From Planctomycetota bacterium (GTDB taxonomy: Bacteria; Planctomycetota; Planctomycetia; Pirellulales; Lacipirellulaceae), in contig JAKOXH010000019.1 in NCBI GenBank assembly GCA_029781135.1, positions 62,001 to 126,000 of the forward strand: DNA of 64,000 nucleotides. Reading direction: 5' to 3'. The position numbers and the translations under genes are program-made. A model generated the notes under the pieces. The model did not search any database, was not told the DNA's origin, and saw only the letters and a program-made list of their open reading frames with translations. Positions 9,693 through 18,808 of the stretch are shown piece after piece (the stretch's first letter is position 1; each line of letters opens with the position of its first letter).

Positions 9693-11450
9693 CTAATCGG
9701 TAAACGCAACGCGCATGATTTCTTCCAGGCTTGCCTGACCATTTTCGGCAACTTGAATGCCTTGTTGTAGCAACGTCGTTCCGCCTTGGTTTAGGTGGCA
9801 GCGACGGAGCGTCTCCAGGTCAACGTCCTTGGCGATCAAGTCGCGCATTTCGTTGCTCGACCACAACAGTTCATACAAACCGACGCGGCCTTTGCAACCC
9901 GTGTCATGGCATTCATGACAACCTTCGCCACGAATGAACTGGCGGCGCATGTCGCCCTGATAATCGAGCGTTTTCAGCATTTCCGCGGGCGGGTAATACG
10001 GCGCCTTGCAGTGCGGGCATACGGTGCGAACGAGTCGCTGGGCGATGACGCCCACCAGGGCCGCGGCAATCTTATACGATTCGACCCCCATATCGCGCAA
10101 ACGCGTGACGGCGCCGACACTATCGTTGGTATGCAACGTACTCAAGACTAAATGCCCGGTGAGCGCGGCTTGAATTGCGACCGTCGCCGTTTCGGCATCG
10201 CGGATTTCGCCGATCATGATCACATCGGGGTCTTGCCGCAGGATCGCACGCAAGCCGCCGGCAAAGGAGACCGCCTTCGAAGCGCCAACCTGCACCTGGT
10301 TGATTTGTTCGAGTTGGTATTCGACCGGGTCTTCAATCGTCACGATGTTGAGGTGTGGCGATTTGATGAGTTCGAGTGCCGAATACAGCGTCGTCGTTTT
10401 GCCGCTGCCGGTTGGCCCCGTCACCAGCACCAGTCCATAGGGTCGCCGCAGCATGTCTTTGACACGTTGCAGGTAGCTGGTGGGGACGCCAAGTGCATCC
10501 AAATTGAAGGTCACGCTCCGTCGATCGAGAACACGCATCACCACTTTTTCGCCGAGAATCGTCGGCAGCGTGGAAACACGAAGATCGATGTCGCGATTGT
10601 CGACCCGCACGTGAATTCGGCCGTCTTGGGGGGTGCGATGCTCCGCGATGTCGAGCTTGGCCATGACCTTTAAGCGCGAAACGATCACCGGGTGGAAATC
10701 GCGTCGGGGGCGTAAGACCTCGCGCAGTTGGCCATCGATGCGGCAACGCACCACGGAATGTTGCGGGCCTGGCTCCAGGTGGATATCGCTCGTCGACTGG
10801 CGAACCGCGGTGACGATCAGGTAATTCACCAAATTGATGACGGGACTGCCTTCCGAGAGCGATTCAATATCGCCGAGCGACAGGTCGATCGTGTCCTCTT
10901 CGACCTGCACCATGTCGGCGGGCATATCGGCCGTCACCGAGTCCACGCAGAAATTATCTTCGTAGCAACGTGGCAGCAATTGTTCCAACACGTGGCGTAG
11001 CACGAGCACTGGCCGAATCTGGCAGCCGGTGATCCGCTCGAGCTCATCGATGACTTGCAGGTTGCCGGGGTCGGCCATCGCCACGGTAAGCACGGTGCGC
11101 ACGCGGAACATGGCCAGCGCGTGATGGGCCTCGGCCTTCGTCCGTGGCAGCAAGCGCACCACGGCCGGATCCACCAGCCCCTCGCGCAAGCACACGGCCG
11201 GAACGCGCAATTGCTGCCCCAAGATCCGCAGCAGCGTGCGTTCGTCGACCAGCCCCATTTCCAAGAGCGTCTCGCCGAGTTGACGTTGATCGACATGCTG
11301 CTTGGCAAGTGCCGATTCCAGTTCCTCCGGCCCAATCGTGCCTTCTCGAAGGAGAAGCGATCCTAAACGCTGCCGGTGAGGGGCGACCGACCGCCGCGCC
11401 CTGGACAACGGCGTCACTGGTAACTCGGGAGCAAGCGTTGGCATGGTCAT
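9693..11450 (-). CDS. gspE: GspE/PilB-type secretion assembly ATPase
   Basis: The 585-residue assembly ATPase powers pseudopilus extension. The order is an MshEN-like N-terminal domain (about 25-160), the N2 domain (about 200-320) and the ATPase domain (320-585). The Walker A motif GPTGSGKT is at 345-352, the Asp box with TIEDPVE is near 371, the Walker B region DPDVIMIGEIRDAETA starts at 408 and the His box is near 440. The zinc-binding module has Cys478, Cys481, Cys511 and Cys514. MshEN domains in relatives bind cyclic di-GMP, which would fit the HD-GYP gene at 14489, but the ligand-binding residues here need checking. The ATG overlaps the STAS gene stop by four bases. Confidence 0.95.
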   Translation of the reverse strand: MTMPTLAPELPVTPLSRARRSVAPHRQRLGSLLLREGTIGPEELESALAKQHVDQRQLGETLLEMGLVDERTLLRILGQQLRVPAVCLREGLVDPAVVRLLPRTKAEAHHALAMFRVRTVLTVAMADPGNLQVIDELERITGCQIRPVLVLRHVLEQLLPRCYEDNFCVDSVTADMPADMVQVEEDTIDLSLGDIESLSEGSPVINLVNYLIVTAVRQSTSDIHLEPGPQHSVVRCRIDGQLREVLRPRRDFHPVIVSRLKVMAKLDIAEHRTPQDGRIHVRVDNRDIDLRVSTLPTILGEKVVMRVLDRRSVTFNLDALGVPTSYLQRVKDMLRRPYGLVLVTGPTGSGKTTTLYSALELIKSPHLNIVTIEDPVEYQLEQINQVQVGASKAVSFAGGLRAILRQDPDVIMIGEIRDAETATVAIQAALTGHLVLSTLHTNDSVGAVTRLRDMGVESYKIAAALVGVIAQRLVRTVCPHCKAPYYPPAEMLKTLDYQGDMRRQFIRGEGCHECHDTGCKGRVGLYELLWSSNEMRDLIAKDVDLETLRRCHLNQGGTTLLQQGIQVAENGQASLEEIMRVAFTD

Positions 11451-11782
11451 CGCGCATAACTCCCGATCGCCGTGGCCAGATCGTCAAAGATCGCAAACTG
11501 CTCGGCAACGCCAGTGGCAACCAGAATGTCTTGGCACAAAGCGCCGGGGCAGGCAATTTGCAGCGATCCGCCGGCGTGCAGGCATTTTTCCCGCAGCGCC
11601 AACAGCATCTCCAGGCCGGCGCTATCGAGGAAGGGAATGCTGCGGAAATCGAATACGACGCGCGGCTCGTTGCGGCCAAGCGCTTCTTCCACGAGCGCCG
11701 CGATATCACCTACTTGGTGCTGGGTCAACGGTTGGTCGCCGGAAAGAACTTGCACGGCGCCTTGTTTCGACATCTGAAACAT
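11447..11782 (-). CDS. STAS-domain protein (anti-anti-sigma-like)
   Basis: A 111-residue single STAS domain. The motif FLDSAGLEML (about residues 51-60) carries the conserved Ser54 that is phosphorylated in SpoIIAA-type proteins. VVFDFRSIPF is the preceding beta strand. STAS proteins of this kind switch partners when a serine kinase phosphorylates them, but no anti-sigma kinase gene is nearby. AAGGA lies nine bases upstream of the ATG at 11782, and the stop overlaps gspE by four bases. It sits between the histidine kinase and gspE, so it may act on the secretion machine or its regulator. That role is inference from position. Confidence 0.85.
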   Translation of the reverse strand: MFQMSKQGAVQVLSGDQPLTQHQVGDIAALVEEALGRNEPRVVFDFRSIPFLDSAGLEMLLALREKCLHAGGSLQIACPGALCQDILVATGVAEQFAIFDDLATAIGSYAR

Positions 11783-11795
11783 AGTCGACGTCCTT

Positions 11796-13235
11796 TCAGG
11801 CGAGCGGCAGATTCAAAGCGAACTGAGAACCCTTATTCAATTCGCTGGAGACAGAGAGCGCCCCGCCGTGCAACTTGGCAACCTCCTGCGTGAACGCCAG
11901 GCCGAGCCCGCTACCGTTGATCTGGCGAACACGCTCGTCGCCACTGCGGAAGAACTTCTGGCACAGATTCGGCAATTCCTCGGCGGCAATGCCAATCCCG
12001 TTGTCTTCGACGATGAACTGCATCCGCGCGTCATCCGCCTCGACGGTCAGCCGCACCCAGCCTCCCTCGGGCGTGTATTTGATCGCGTTGCCGATTAGAT
12101 TCACCAGCGCGGCCGACAGCTTGTCTTTGTCCGCCCGCAACTTCGGGTATTTTTTCGGCAACTTGGTTTCCAAGCGAAGCTGCTTTTCCTTCACTTGGGG
12201 AGTGACGTGCTCGGTGATCTCGCTCAGCAGCCGTTCAATATCAACCTCCGACGGCACGATATTGATCGCCCCGGTTTCCATCTGGTTCACGTTCAACAAA
12301 TCGTCGACGAACCGCGCCAGCCGCGTTGCTTCAGAACTAATGACGTTATAGAAGTTCATCTGTTCTTGCACCGGCACGTCGCGGTTCAACGCCAGCGTTT
12401 CGGCATACGCCTTGATATTGGCAAGCGGTGTCCGCAACTCATGCGTAGCCGTGGCGACGAATCGCTGGCGCGCGTCTTCGGCTAAGCGCTGTTGCGTGAT
12501 GTCGCGCAAAATCCACACATTGCTGCCCGCGGAGGATGGCTCACCCAAAAGTGGCGTACGCGTGAGTCGCCACACGCCCGCGGCGGCATCGGCTCCGAGC
12601 TGCAGCTCCCGAATGAGCGTTCCGCTGCCTTGTCGCAAATCGTCCCACAACTGTGGGGAAGCCATGGGCAATCGCCGTTCCAGCAACGCGATGAAGTCGC
12701 GGCCAACTAATTCGGTTTCGGCATTCGCGCCGAGAAGAGCAACGGCGCTTCGATTCGCGCGGATGACATTGCCGCAACGATTGCTGGCCACAACGCCTTC
12801 CGGCAAACTGCTGACGATCGCTTCCCACAACTGCTGATTGAATGCCTCGACGAAGTTGCCCAGCTTTGAGTTGAGGGCATCTTCCGAAATACGGTTCTGA
12901 ACCTGTTGAACGACGCGGTTCCAACCGAGCGTTAGCGGCGCGGAATCGGGCAGCGTGGTGAGGGCCGTGGCCAGGTCGTCGCCCCCGGCATTGACGCGAT
13001 GCAATTGCTCTTCAATGCTGGCGTTGACGCGCACCGTCCGGTGCAGTGCGATTGCGCCGCCGCCGATGAATACTACAGGCAAAATCAAGACCATTGCCGA
13101 CAAGTCGAGCAACTCGCCACGCATGGCCAGCCAAATGGCCGCCGCCAGGCACGTTAGCAGTCCCGCCAGCACGAACATCAGGTAATACCCGACCAGGCGC
13201 CGCGTCAGCGGTATGTTTTGGCTCGCACTGAACAT
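11796..13235 (-). CDS. Membrane sensor histidine kinase with PAS domain
   Basis: A 479-residue kinase. Two membrane helices (about 17-37 and 46-66) are separated by only a few residues, so there is almost no external sensor. A linker (70-130), a PAS-like domain (about 133-250), a HisKA domain with phospho-accepting His265 in ATHELRTPLANIK, and a HATPase domain with N, G1 (VEDNGIGI) and G2 (GSGLGLAF) boxes follow. A GGAG ribosome-binding site precedes the ATG, and the gene starts six bases after the receiver gene, with which it surely pairs. It probably senses an internal or membrane signal and tunes secretion or pilus genes in the same operon. Confidence 0.93.
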   Translation of the reverse strand: MFSASQNIPLTRRLVGYYLMFVLAGLLTCLAAAIWLAMRGELLDLSAMVLILPVVFIGGGAIALHRTVRVNASIEEQLHRVNAGGDDLATALTTLPDSAPLTLGWNRVVQQVQNRISEDALNSKLGNFVEAFNQQLWEAIVSSLPEGVVASNRCGNVIRANRSAVALLGANAETELVGRDFIALLERRLPMASPQLWDDLRQGSGTLIRELQLGADAAAGVWRLTRTPLLGEPSSAGSNVWILRDITQQRLAEDARQRFVATATHELRTPLANIKAYAETLALNRDVPVQEQMNFYNVISSEATRLARFVDDLLNVNQMETGAINIVPSEVDIERLLSEITEHVTPQVKEKQLRLETKLPKKYPKLRADKDKLSAALVNLIGNAIKYTPEGGWVRLTVEADDARMQFIVEDNGIGIAAEELPNLCQKFFRSGDERVRQINGSGLGLAFTQEVAKLHGGALSVSSELNKGSQFALNLPLA

Positions 13236-13241
13236 GGCTCA

Positions 13242-13655
13242 TTACTCCGCGGCGACAACCTCTGAGGGAGCGTTCTGCGAGACCACCAAGCGGTGCACGT
13301 GGGTCAACATTTCGCGAACACTGAACGGCTTTAACAGCACCGTGGCCAACTGCCAGCGCTGCTGCAACACCGACGTATCGAGTTCTAAACCCTTCGCCGA
13401 GCACAGCACGATCGGCAGCGAGGCATTTTGAAGAGTCTTGCGAACGTAATCGCACACCTCCGCTCCGTCGTTGAGCGGCATCTGGTAGTCGGTGATCAAG
13501 AGGTCGAATGAAGTCGTGGCCAATTGATCGATCGCCTCGCGGCCGTTGGTCGCGAGCGTGACCTCGTAGCCGGCCTGCTGCAGGTTGAACTGGATGACGC
13601 GCGACAACACGAAATTGTCTTCGGCGACCAGTATCTTTGCGCGCATGGTATTCAT
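13242..13655 (-). CDS. Stand-alone response regulator receiver protein
   Basis: A 137-residue CheY-like receiver with no output domain. Acidic residues Glu12 and Asp13 (VAEDN), phospho-acceptor Asp56 (LLITDYQMP) and Lys109 (LLKPFS) are present. The start at 13655 (MNTMRAKILV) is preferred over 13775. The longer form would run back through the terminator hairpin of the neighbouring pilin gene and has no family similarity. Met4 (13646) is also possible. As first gene of the minus-strand operon it is followed six bases later by its likely kinase. With no DNA-binding domain it must act by protein contact, perhaps on the STAS protein, GspE or the HD-GYP protein. Confidence 0.9.
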   Translation of the reverse strand: MNTMRAKILVAEDNFVLSRVIQFNLQQAGYEVTLATNGREAIDQLATTSFDLLITDYQMPLNDGAEVCDYVRKTLQNASLPIVLCSAKGLELDTSVLQQRWQLATVLLKPFSVREMLTHVHRLVVSQNAPSEVVAAE

Positions 13656-13680
13656 CGTGACCCCGAGGGTTCGGCCCCCA

Positions 13681-13721
13681 ATAACAAAAAACTCCCCGGT
13701 AAACTGTAGGTTACCGGGGAG
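13681..13721 (-). terminator. Rho-independent terminator after the GspG-like gene
   Basis: A perfect 11-base-pair stem (minus strand CTCCCCGGTAA with TTACCGGGGAG, 13721-13711 and 13702-13692), an eight-base loop and the tract TTTTTTGTTAT follow the pilin stop at 13787. It separates the abundant pilin transcript from the receiver/kinase/secretion operon that starts at about 13655. Some read-through could still feed the operon. Confidence 0.92.
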
Positions 13722-13786
13722 CGCGTGGAGTCCTTCGTGGGCCGCCATAAACTCGTCAATCCGAGCGGCGGCCAAAAGCGGAACCG

Positions 13787-14206
13787 TTAATAATTGATGT
13801 ACGACGCGTCATTGATGGCGATTTCACCAGTCGTGGCGTTATAGACCCAACCGGCGCCACCGGCGGTCACCGTGGGCGGACTATTGGCCGTGCCCACGAG
13901 CGAATTGTTTAGATTGGCCCCGCACGCCACGCTGGGGAAGGTCGTCGTCCGCAAATAGGGAGCGAGCGCCGTCGGCAAGTTCGCCACCGTCGGGTACGAC
14001 GTGTTATTCACGCGGTACGTGTCAATCGCGGTACGCAGTACCGAGAGCGATTGCAGTGTGCCGCTGATCTTGGCCGAGTCCGATTGGCCGATGAACTTCG
14101 GCAACGCAACCGTTGCCAGAATACCCAAAATCAAGACCACGACGATCAATTCGATCAACGTAAAGGCCCGCTGGTACTTCCCTGAATTTCTGATCGCTGG
14201 GAACAT
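13787..14206 (-). CDS. gspG: GspG-like major pseudopilin
   Basis: A 139-residue prepilin. The type III signal is short and basic (MFPAIRNSGKYQRA) followed by FTLIELIVVVLILGILATVA, with the conserved Glu5 of the mature protein. Cleavage would be after Ala rather than the usual Gly. The C-terminal part is small and beta-rich, ending in GEIAINDASYINY. Starts at 14206 and 14212 are equally plausible. The longer frame from 14344 lacks any signal logic. It is followed by a strong terminator and lies divergent from the HD-GYP gene. Size and position make it the likely major subunit, with the four minor ones at 16537-20098. Confidence 0.88.
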   Translation of the reverse strand: MFPAIRNSGKYQRAFTLIELIVVVLILGILATVALPKFIGQSDSAKISGTLQSLSVLRTAIDTYRVNNTSYPTVANLPTALAPYLRTTTFPSVACGANLNNSLVGTANSPPTVTAGGAGWVYNATTGEIAINDASYINY

Positions 14207-14488
14207 AGTCATCACTTTCACAATGCTGGGAAATCGATGCGCAACATGGCCGACCGGTAGTTCGGCCTGCCAATTGTTATCCAAACGTAGGTTGCAACTG
14301 CGCGCTGTCAAATCGGCTGGCAGGCAACGGCACAACCGGAACATTCGTTAACTTGACTCGCTGGTCGAAGCAATGTGCTACGGTTTCGGGGGGAGTGCCA
14401 ACCTGTCGTTCGTGGCAAGACAATCCAAACGACGCTTCCTGCCATTTCCGCCCATGCGCGTGTTCCGCCGATAGGCTGTTTCAAGACA

Positions 14489-16246
14489 ATGACTGAATTT
14501 CCAATCGATTTGTCGTCAGGTGGCGGCCTCACTTCATCGAACGGTGCGGCGGTGCAGGCCCGCTCCACCGGCGGATTGGGCCAGTTGGAGGAACTACTCT
14601 GGAAATGCCGCGCATTAAAATCGGCATTATCCGAGTCGGTCGGCGCCGACTTCGAACTAGTCGTTCGTAATGAGTACGTGTGGTACCAAGTTGGTTGGCC
14701 GAACGCGGCGACGATCGAACCCATACGCGCAGCGGAAGAATTTGCATCGGCCATCAACGAGCGGTTCGATCCCCGAAATACCGCCTACGTACGGTGTGGG
14801 CCGGGGGAATATCTCGTGATCGTGCCGGTCGCCAATATTACGAGGCAAGACAGCGCGCTCCTCGGCAAAGTTTCGGCGGACGACCCCGTCTTGCTCAAGC
14901 GGCTTGTCGAAGTGGTCGTCCAACACCATGCCGAGCGAGCGCGCTTGGAACTCTCGCAGGCCGAAGCCGAGAGTTTCATGCGGCAAGTCACCGTCGATTT
15001 CGAGGAACTCACCTGGCTGCGCAATTTGTCGACCTATATCGAATTATGCGAGGTTCATAACGCGGTTACGGAAGTCGCCGCCGCCACGTTGCCTTCGCTG
15101 TGTACTTTGATTGGCGCGGAAACAATCGCCCTCATACCTTCTGACTTTGTGGCGGGAACGAATTCAGCGGCCAGAACTTACGTTATTGGAGAATCGACCG
15201 TTCGCTCGTCGGGCTATCGGGAAATCGTCAAGAAGTATTGTTCGGCAGCGGTCAATCAACCGGTCGTGCGCAATCTCGGTTTCGGCGAAGGCGTTGATCA
15301 ATGCAACGCGGAAATTCGCAACCTGATTTTGACGCGCGTTGGTCGTAGCGAGCATCAATTTGGTTGGCTGTTGGCAATTAACAAGATCCCGCCACGGACC
15401 GATGAATTCGGCCAGAAGTTTCACAACGCCCAAGGCTATAATGACTCAGAGTTCGGCACGTTCGAGGCGGGCATGGTTTCGGCCGCAGCCGTGCTATTGG
15501 GAAGCCATGCCCGCAATGTCGCCTCGTTCGAGGAACAGAAAGAACTGTTTCTCGGCATGGTCAAGGCGCTCGTCAATTCGATCGACGCCAAGGATCCTTA
15601 CACTTGCGGGCACAGCGAGCGCGTGGCCCACATGGCCCGCTGCCTCGCCGAAGAATTGCAGCAGCCGGCCGAGGAATGCGAGCAAATCTACATGGCGGGC
15701 TTGCTGCACGATATCGGCAAGATCGGCATTCCCGATAGCGTCTTGCTGAAACCGAGCGGTTTGAACGACGACGAACTGGCCACCATCAAGCGCCACCCAG
15801 AAATGGGCGCCGCCATTGTTGAGCACTTGCCGCAACTCGGTTATGCCTTGCCGGGAATCATGCACCATCACGAATCGTTCGACGGCCGCGGCTACCCGGC
15901 CGGACTGCGTGGCGAGGACATTCCATGGTCCGCGCGCATCCTGGCTGTGCCCGATGCGTACGACGCCATGACCAGCAACCGCCCCTATCGTGCCGGCATG
16001 ACCGCGGAACGAGCCGAAAACATTCTCCGCGAGGGAGCCGGCCGGCAGTGGGACGCCCGAGTCGTCGAGGCCTTCCTGCGACGGGTGAAGAATATGCACG
16101 TCATTTGTGGTAATGCCGCGAAAACTGCGGCTGTTGCCGCGCTAAAGGAAAGCGAAAAGCCGTCCAACGATGCTTTGTCGTCGTCCCTTTCGCCATTTGA
16201 CGGTTCTGGCGAACGCCGTTCGCCTGAACCGCTGATGCCGGCATAG
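14489..16246 (+). CDS. HD-GYP domain phosphodiesterase-like protein
   Basis: A 585-residue cytoplasmic protein. A GAF-like region (about 185-345) is followed by an HD-GYP domain (about 355-555). The metal ligands are visible: His375 (GHSERVAHMARCL), His407-Asp408 (LLHDIGKIGIPD), His459-His461 with Glu462 (MHHHE) and the GYP loop DGRGYPAGLRG (465-475). DAYDAMTSNRPYR follows. The family hydrolyses cyclic di-GMP (some members cyclic GMP-AMP). The start at Met 14489 (MTEFPIDLSSGG) is preferred to 14375, but no strong ribosome-binding site is seen. It sits between the gspG-like gene and the minor pilins, so control of pilus or secretion by cyclic di-GMP is likely. The tail after residue 560 is disordered. 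Confidence 0.92.
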   Translation: MTEFPIDLSSGGGLTSSNGAAVQARSTGGLGQLEELLWKCRALKSALSESVGADFELVVRNEYVWYQVGWPNAATIEPIRAAEEFASAINERFDPRNTAYVRCGPGEYLVIVPVANITRQDSALLGKVSADDPVLLKRLVEVVVQHHAERARLELSQAEAESFMRQVTVDFEELTWLRNLSTYIELCEVHNAVTEVAAATLPSLCTLIGAETIALIPSDFVAGTNSAARTYVIGESTVRSSGYREIVKKYCSAAVNQPVVRNLGFGEGVDQCNAEIRNLILTRVGRSEHQFGWLLAINKIPPRTDEFGQKFHNAQGYNDSEFGTFEAGMVSAAAVLLGSHARNVASFEEQKELFLGMVKALVNSIDAKDPYTCGHSERVAHMARCLAEELQQPAEECEQIYMAGLLHDIGKIGIPDSVLLKPSGLNDDELATIKRHPEMGAAIVEHLPQLGYALPGIMHHHESFDGRGYPAGLRGEDIPWSARILAVPDAYDAMTSNRPYRAGMTAERAENILREGAGRQWDARVVEAFLRRVKNMHVICGNAAKTAAVAALKESEKPSNDALSSSLSPFDGSGERRSPEPLMPA

Positions 16247-16389
16247 CCAGAAGAAATACGACGGCACCGACTTGCGCCAACGATCAACGGCCATGTTGCG
16301 AATTACGTATGGAAATCGACGCGCACAATCTGCAAGACAGGTCGCCGGGAAACCGGTCGGCCATTGAGAGTGAGGTTGTCAAATTTGGC

Positions 16390-16492
<103 letters not shown>

Positions 16493-16536
16493 ACTTTATC
16501 AACCTGAGTTTCAAGGATCAGCGGTGTGTAGGTAAA

Positions 16537-17010
16537 ATGCCGCGCACACGCGCCGCCTATTCCTACATCGAACTGACCGTCGTTCTGTTGATTTGCTCGA
16601 TTCTCGGGGCGGCCGCCATCCCGCGATACTCGTCGGCCCTGCTGCGGTTGCGCGCCGATGCCGCTGCCAAGCGTATCGCCGCCGATATCACGTATCTCCA
16701 GCGGCAAGCCCTCTACCGCAGTGCCAGCCAATCGATCGTGTTCACGCCGAACGGTGGTTCGGGAACGCCGAACAGCTATTCGATGCCCACCGTGCAGTAC
16801 GTTGATTTCGCGGCCGCCGGCAAGGTGATTAACCTCGCGCAACAACCGTTCAATGCGACGATCGTTTCCGCTTCGTTTTCCGGCTCGAACACACTCTCGT
16901 TCGACCGCTACGGCATGCCCAGTGCCGGCGGAACCGTGGTCATCGCGGCTGGCGGCTACCAGAAGACCGTCCAAGTCGATTCCTCGACCGGAGACGTGAC
17001 GATCCCATGA
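16537..17010 (+). CDS. gspH: GspH-like minor pseudopilin
   Basis: A 157-residue prepilin-type protein. The start at 16537 follows GTAGG and gives a short basic leader (MPRTRAAYS) before YIELTVVLLICSILGAAAIP. The Phe/Met position is occupied by Tyr and the -1 residue is Ser, so the leader is atypical, but the Glu and the hydrophobic helix are in place. RIAADITYLQRQALYRSASQ matches the GspH/FimT helix region. The C-terminal part is a beta domain ending DSSTGDVTIP. Its stop overlaps the next pilin gene by four bases (ATGA). The longer upstream frame runs through an intergenic repeat and is rejected. Confidence 0.8.
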   Translation: MPRTRAAYSYIELTVVLLICSILGAAAIPRYSSALLRLRADAAAKRIAADITYLQRQALYRSASQSIVFTPNGGSGTPNSYSMPTVQYVDFAAAGKVINLAQQPFNATIVSASFSGSNTLSFDRYGMPSAGGTVVIAAGGYQKTVQVDSSTGDVTIP

Positions 17011-17984
17011 ACGCCCACGTCTTCGGCAAATCGATTCAGCAGGTGCTGCCTCCATGTGGCCGAGCGCGCGGCGTCACGCTCCTGGAATTGGTCACATGCC
17101 TGGCGATTTCCGCGGTTCTCATTGGCGGCTTGGCGTCGTCGGTTTACCTTTCCACGAAAGGGCTCGAAACGCTGACCAGCCCGACGAACGTTTCCCTCGA
17201 CACCGGCGCTGCCCTCAACCAATTTACGGCCGACCTGCGGATGGCCACCGGCTTTACCGAACGCACGTCCACCGCCGTGACGTTGACGGTGCCCGATCGC
17301 ACGGGCGACGGCTGGCCCGATACGATTCGGTATGCTTGGGCCGGAGCTGGTTCGCCACTCACCCGCACCGTGAACGGCCTGCCCAATCCGGCCGCCACGA
17401 TCTTAGACAACGTATCGGCTCTCGAACTAACCTATCTCACGCGTACGATGCAGCCGCCGTTTGTCGAGAGCGCTTCGCAACTTTTGATTTCGTACACGAC
17501 AACGTACAACGCCACCGGCCCCATTCAGAAGACCAACTGGGAAGGCCAGAGTTTTCGCCCCACGCTGCCCGGCAACGCCGTGCTGTGGAAAATCACCTCC
17601 GCCGAAATCATGGCGAAGCGCAACACCAGCTCCGGAACCGTCACGGTGAATATCTACGCAATTGATGCCACCAACAAACCATCCGGCGCGCCAATCTCCA
17701 CCACGAACGTGAACGTCTCGTCGTGGCCGTCGAGTTACGGTTGGGTCCCAATCACGCTGCCGCCGGTCAGCCTCTCGCCGACCACCGGCGCCGCGATCGC
17801 CATCACGAGCACGAACGCCACGGCCCAAAGCACCGTGACGGGTTACATCGGTTTCTCACCGCCCGCCCTAAACGCGTACTACGTCAATTCCATCGATCAA
17901 GGCGCAACGTGGACGGCCCCGGCAAATAATAGTGCCCTGAACTACAAGATTTACGGCACGATCACCACGATGACGGCCCAATAA
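17007..17984 (+). CDS. gspJ: GspJ-like minor pseudopilin with extra C-terminal domain
   Basis: A 325-residue prepilin-type protein. The leader ends CGRARG and VTLLELVTCLAISAVLIGGL follows, with Glu5 in place. Residues about 25-165 look like a GspJ-type pseudopilin. Residues about 170-325 form an additional beta-rich domain (KITSAEIMAKRNTSSGTVTV, then NIYAIDATNKPSGAPIS) that resembles the surface choice-of-anchor or adhesin-type beta sandwiches rather than any GspJ. GspJ is usually about 200 residues, so the extension is unusual. ATGA overlap with the gspH-like gene couples translation. GspJ normally sits in the tip complex with GspI and GspK, so the extra domain would be displayed at the tip. 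Confidence 0.75.
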   Translation: MNAHVFGKSIQQVLPPCGRARGVTLLELVTCLAISAVLIGGLASSVYLSTKGLETLTSPTNVSLDTGAALNQFTADLRMATGFTERTSTAVTLTVPDRTGDGWPDTIRYAWAGAGSPLTRTVNGLPNPAATILDNVSALELTYLTRTMQPPFVESASQLLISYTTTYNATGPIQKTNWEGQSFRPTLPGNAVLWKITSAEIMAKRNTSSGTVTVNIYAIDATNKPSGAPISTTNVNVSSWPSSYGWVPITLPPVSLSPTTGAAIAITSTNATAQSTVTGYIGFSPPALNAYYVNSIDQGATWTAPANNSALNYKIYGTITTMTAQ

Positions 17985-17986
17985 GC

Positions 17987-18631
17987 GTGAATCGATTTTC
18001 GCATCACTTCCGACCGAACTTGCCGCCGCGCGCGCGCCGCGGATTCAGTCTGGCGGAGTGCGCCTTTTCGTTGCTGCTGACCGCCCTCGTCATCGTCGGC
18101 GCGCTCCAAGCCACCGCGATGACGCAACGCATGCGCCTACAAGTGCAAACGCGCGCGAAGGGATTTGAATTGGCCCAATTGCTGCTGACCGAAATCATGC
18201 AGTGCTCCTACGTCGACCCGGGTTCCAGCCCCACCTTCGGTGCCGAATCGGGCGAGTCGCGGTCAACGTTCAACGACGTCGATGACTACAACAACTATGT
18301 CGAATCGCCGTCGGTCACGGATAAGAGTGGCAACTCACTAAGTGGTTATTCGGGGTGGAGCCGTTCCGTGCAAATCAACTGGGTCGTCCCTGCGGACCCG
18401 ACTGGCGCGTCGAGTTCAACGGAAACCGGCCTGAAGCGGATCAGAGTTACCGCCACAAATCTCATTAGTGGCGACAGTGTCACGCTCTACGGCCTGCGTA
18501 GCAACAAAGGCGTCAGCGAATTAAAACCGCCCGCCGCCACAACCTACGTTGAATGGGCCGGCGCCAAGGTCACCGTCGGCAGCGGCGCGGCCACCTACGT
18601 CGGCGTCAATGTGGGAAATAACGCACAATGA
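17987..18631 (+). CDS. GspI/PilV-like minor pseudopilin
   Basis: A 214-residue prepilin-type protein starting at GTG 17987, two bases after the previous stop. The leader (RARRG) precedes FSLAECAFSLLLTALVIVGA, with Glu5 and a long hydrophobic helix. KGFELAQLLLTEIMQCSYVD follows the helix as in GspI/PilV proteins, which often carry the A-x-x-L-x-x-E pattern. The rest is a beta domain rich in Ser, Gly and Thr. Its place between GspJ-like and PilX/GspK-like genes supports a minor subunit of the tip complex. No Shine-Dalgarno sequence is visible, so coupling with the upstream gene is likely. Confidence 0.78.
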   Translation: MNRFSHHFRPNLPPRARRGFSLAECAFSLLLTALVIVGALQATAMTQRMRLQVQTRAKGFELAQLLLTEIMQCSYVDPGSSPTFGAESGESRSTFNDVDDYNNYVESPSVTDKSGNSLSGYSGWSRSVQINWVVPADPTGASSSTETGLKRIRVTATNLISGDSVTLYGLRSNKGVSELKPPAATTYVEWAGAKVTVGSGAATYVGVNVGNNAQ

Positions 18632-18732
18632 AACGTTTATACTGCGCGCGGGTGCGATTGAATCGTTTAACCTGGAGCCAACGGCGACAGAACCATTTTG
18701 CGCACGACCCCATCGCCGCCGGCTCCGGGTCA

Positions 18733-18788
18733 AACGCCGATTACGCCCTCGATTAGAACACGTCATCGGCCTCAGAGAGGCCTCCCAC
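18733..18788. repeat. Decayed copy of the 71-base GTGGGAGGC palindrome
   Basis: The right arm is intact (GGCCTC-AGA-GAGGCC plus CTCCCAC, 18764-18788). Spacer and inner flanks align base for base in length with the full copy at 48780-48850, but the left arm is degraded. It ends 20 bases before the start codon of the PilX-like gene at 18809. Confidence 0.65.
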
Positions 18789-18808
18789 AATCCAATGCCC
18801 CAAGTCAC

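Noticed and set aside
13656..13775. Longer start for the receiver protein
   Set aside because: The extra 40 codons run through the terminator hairpin at 13681-13721 and show no receiver similarity.
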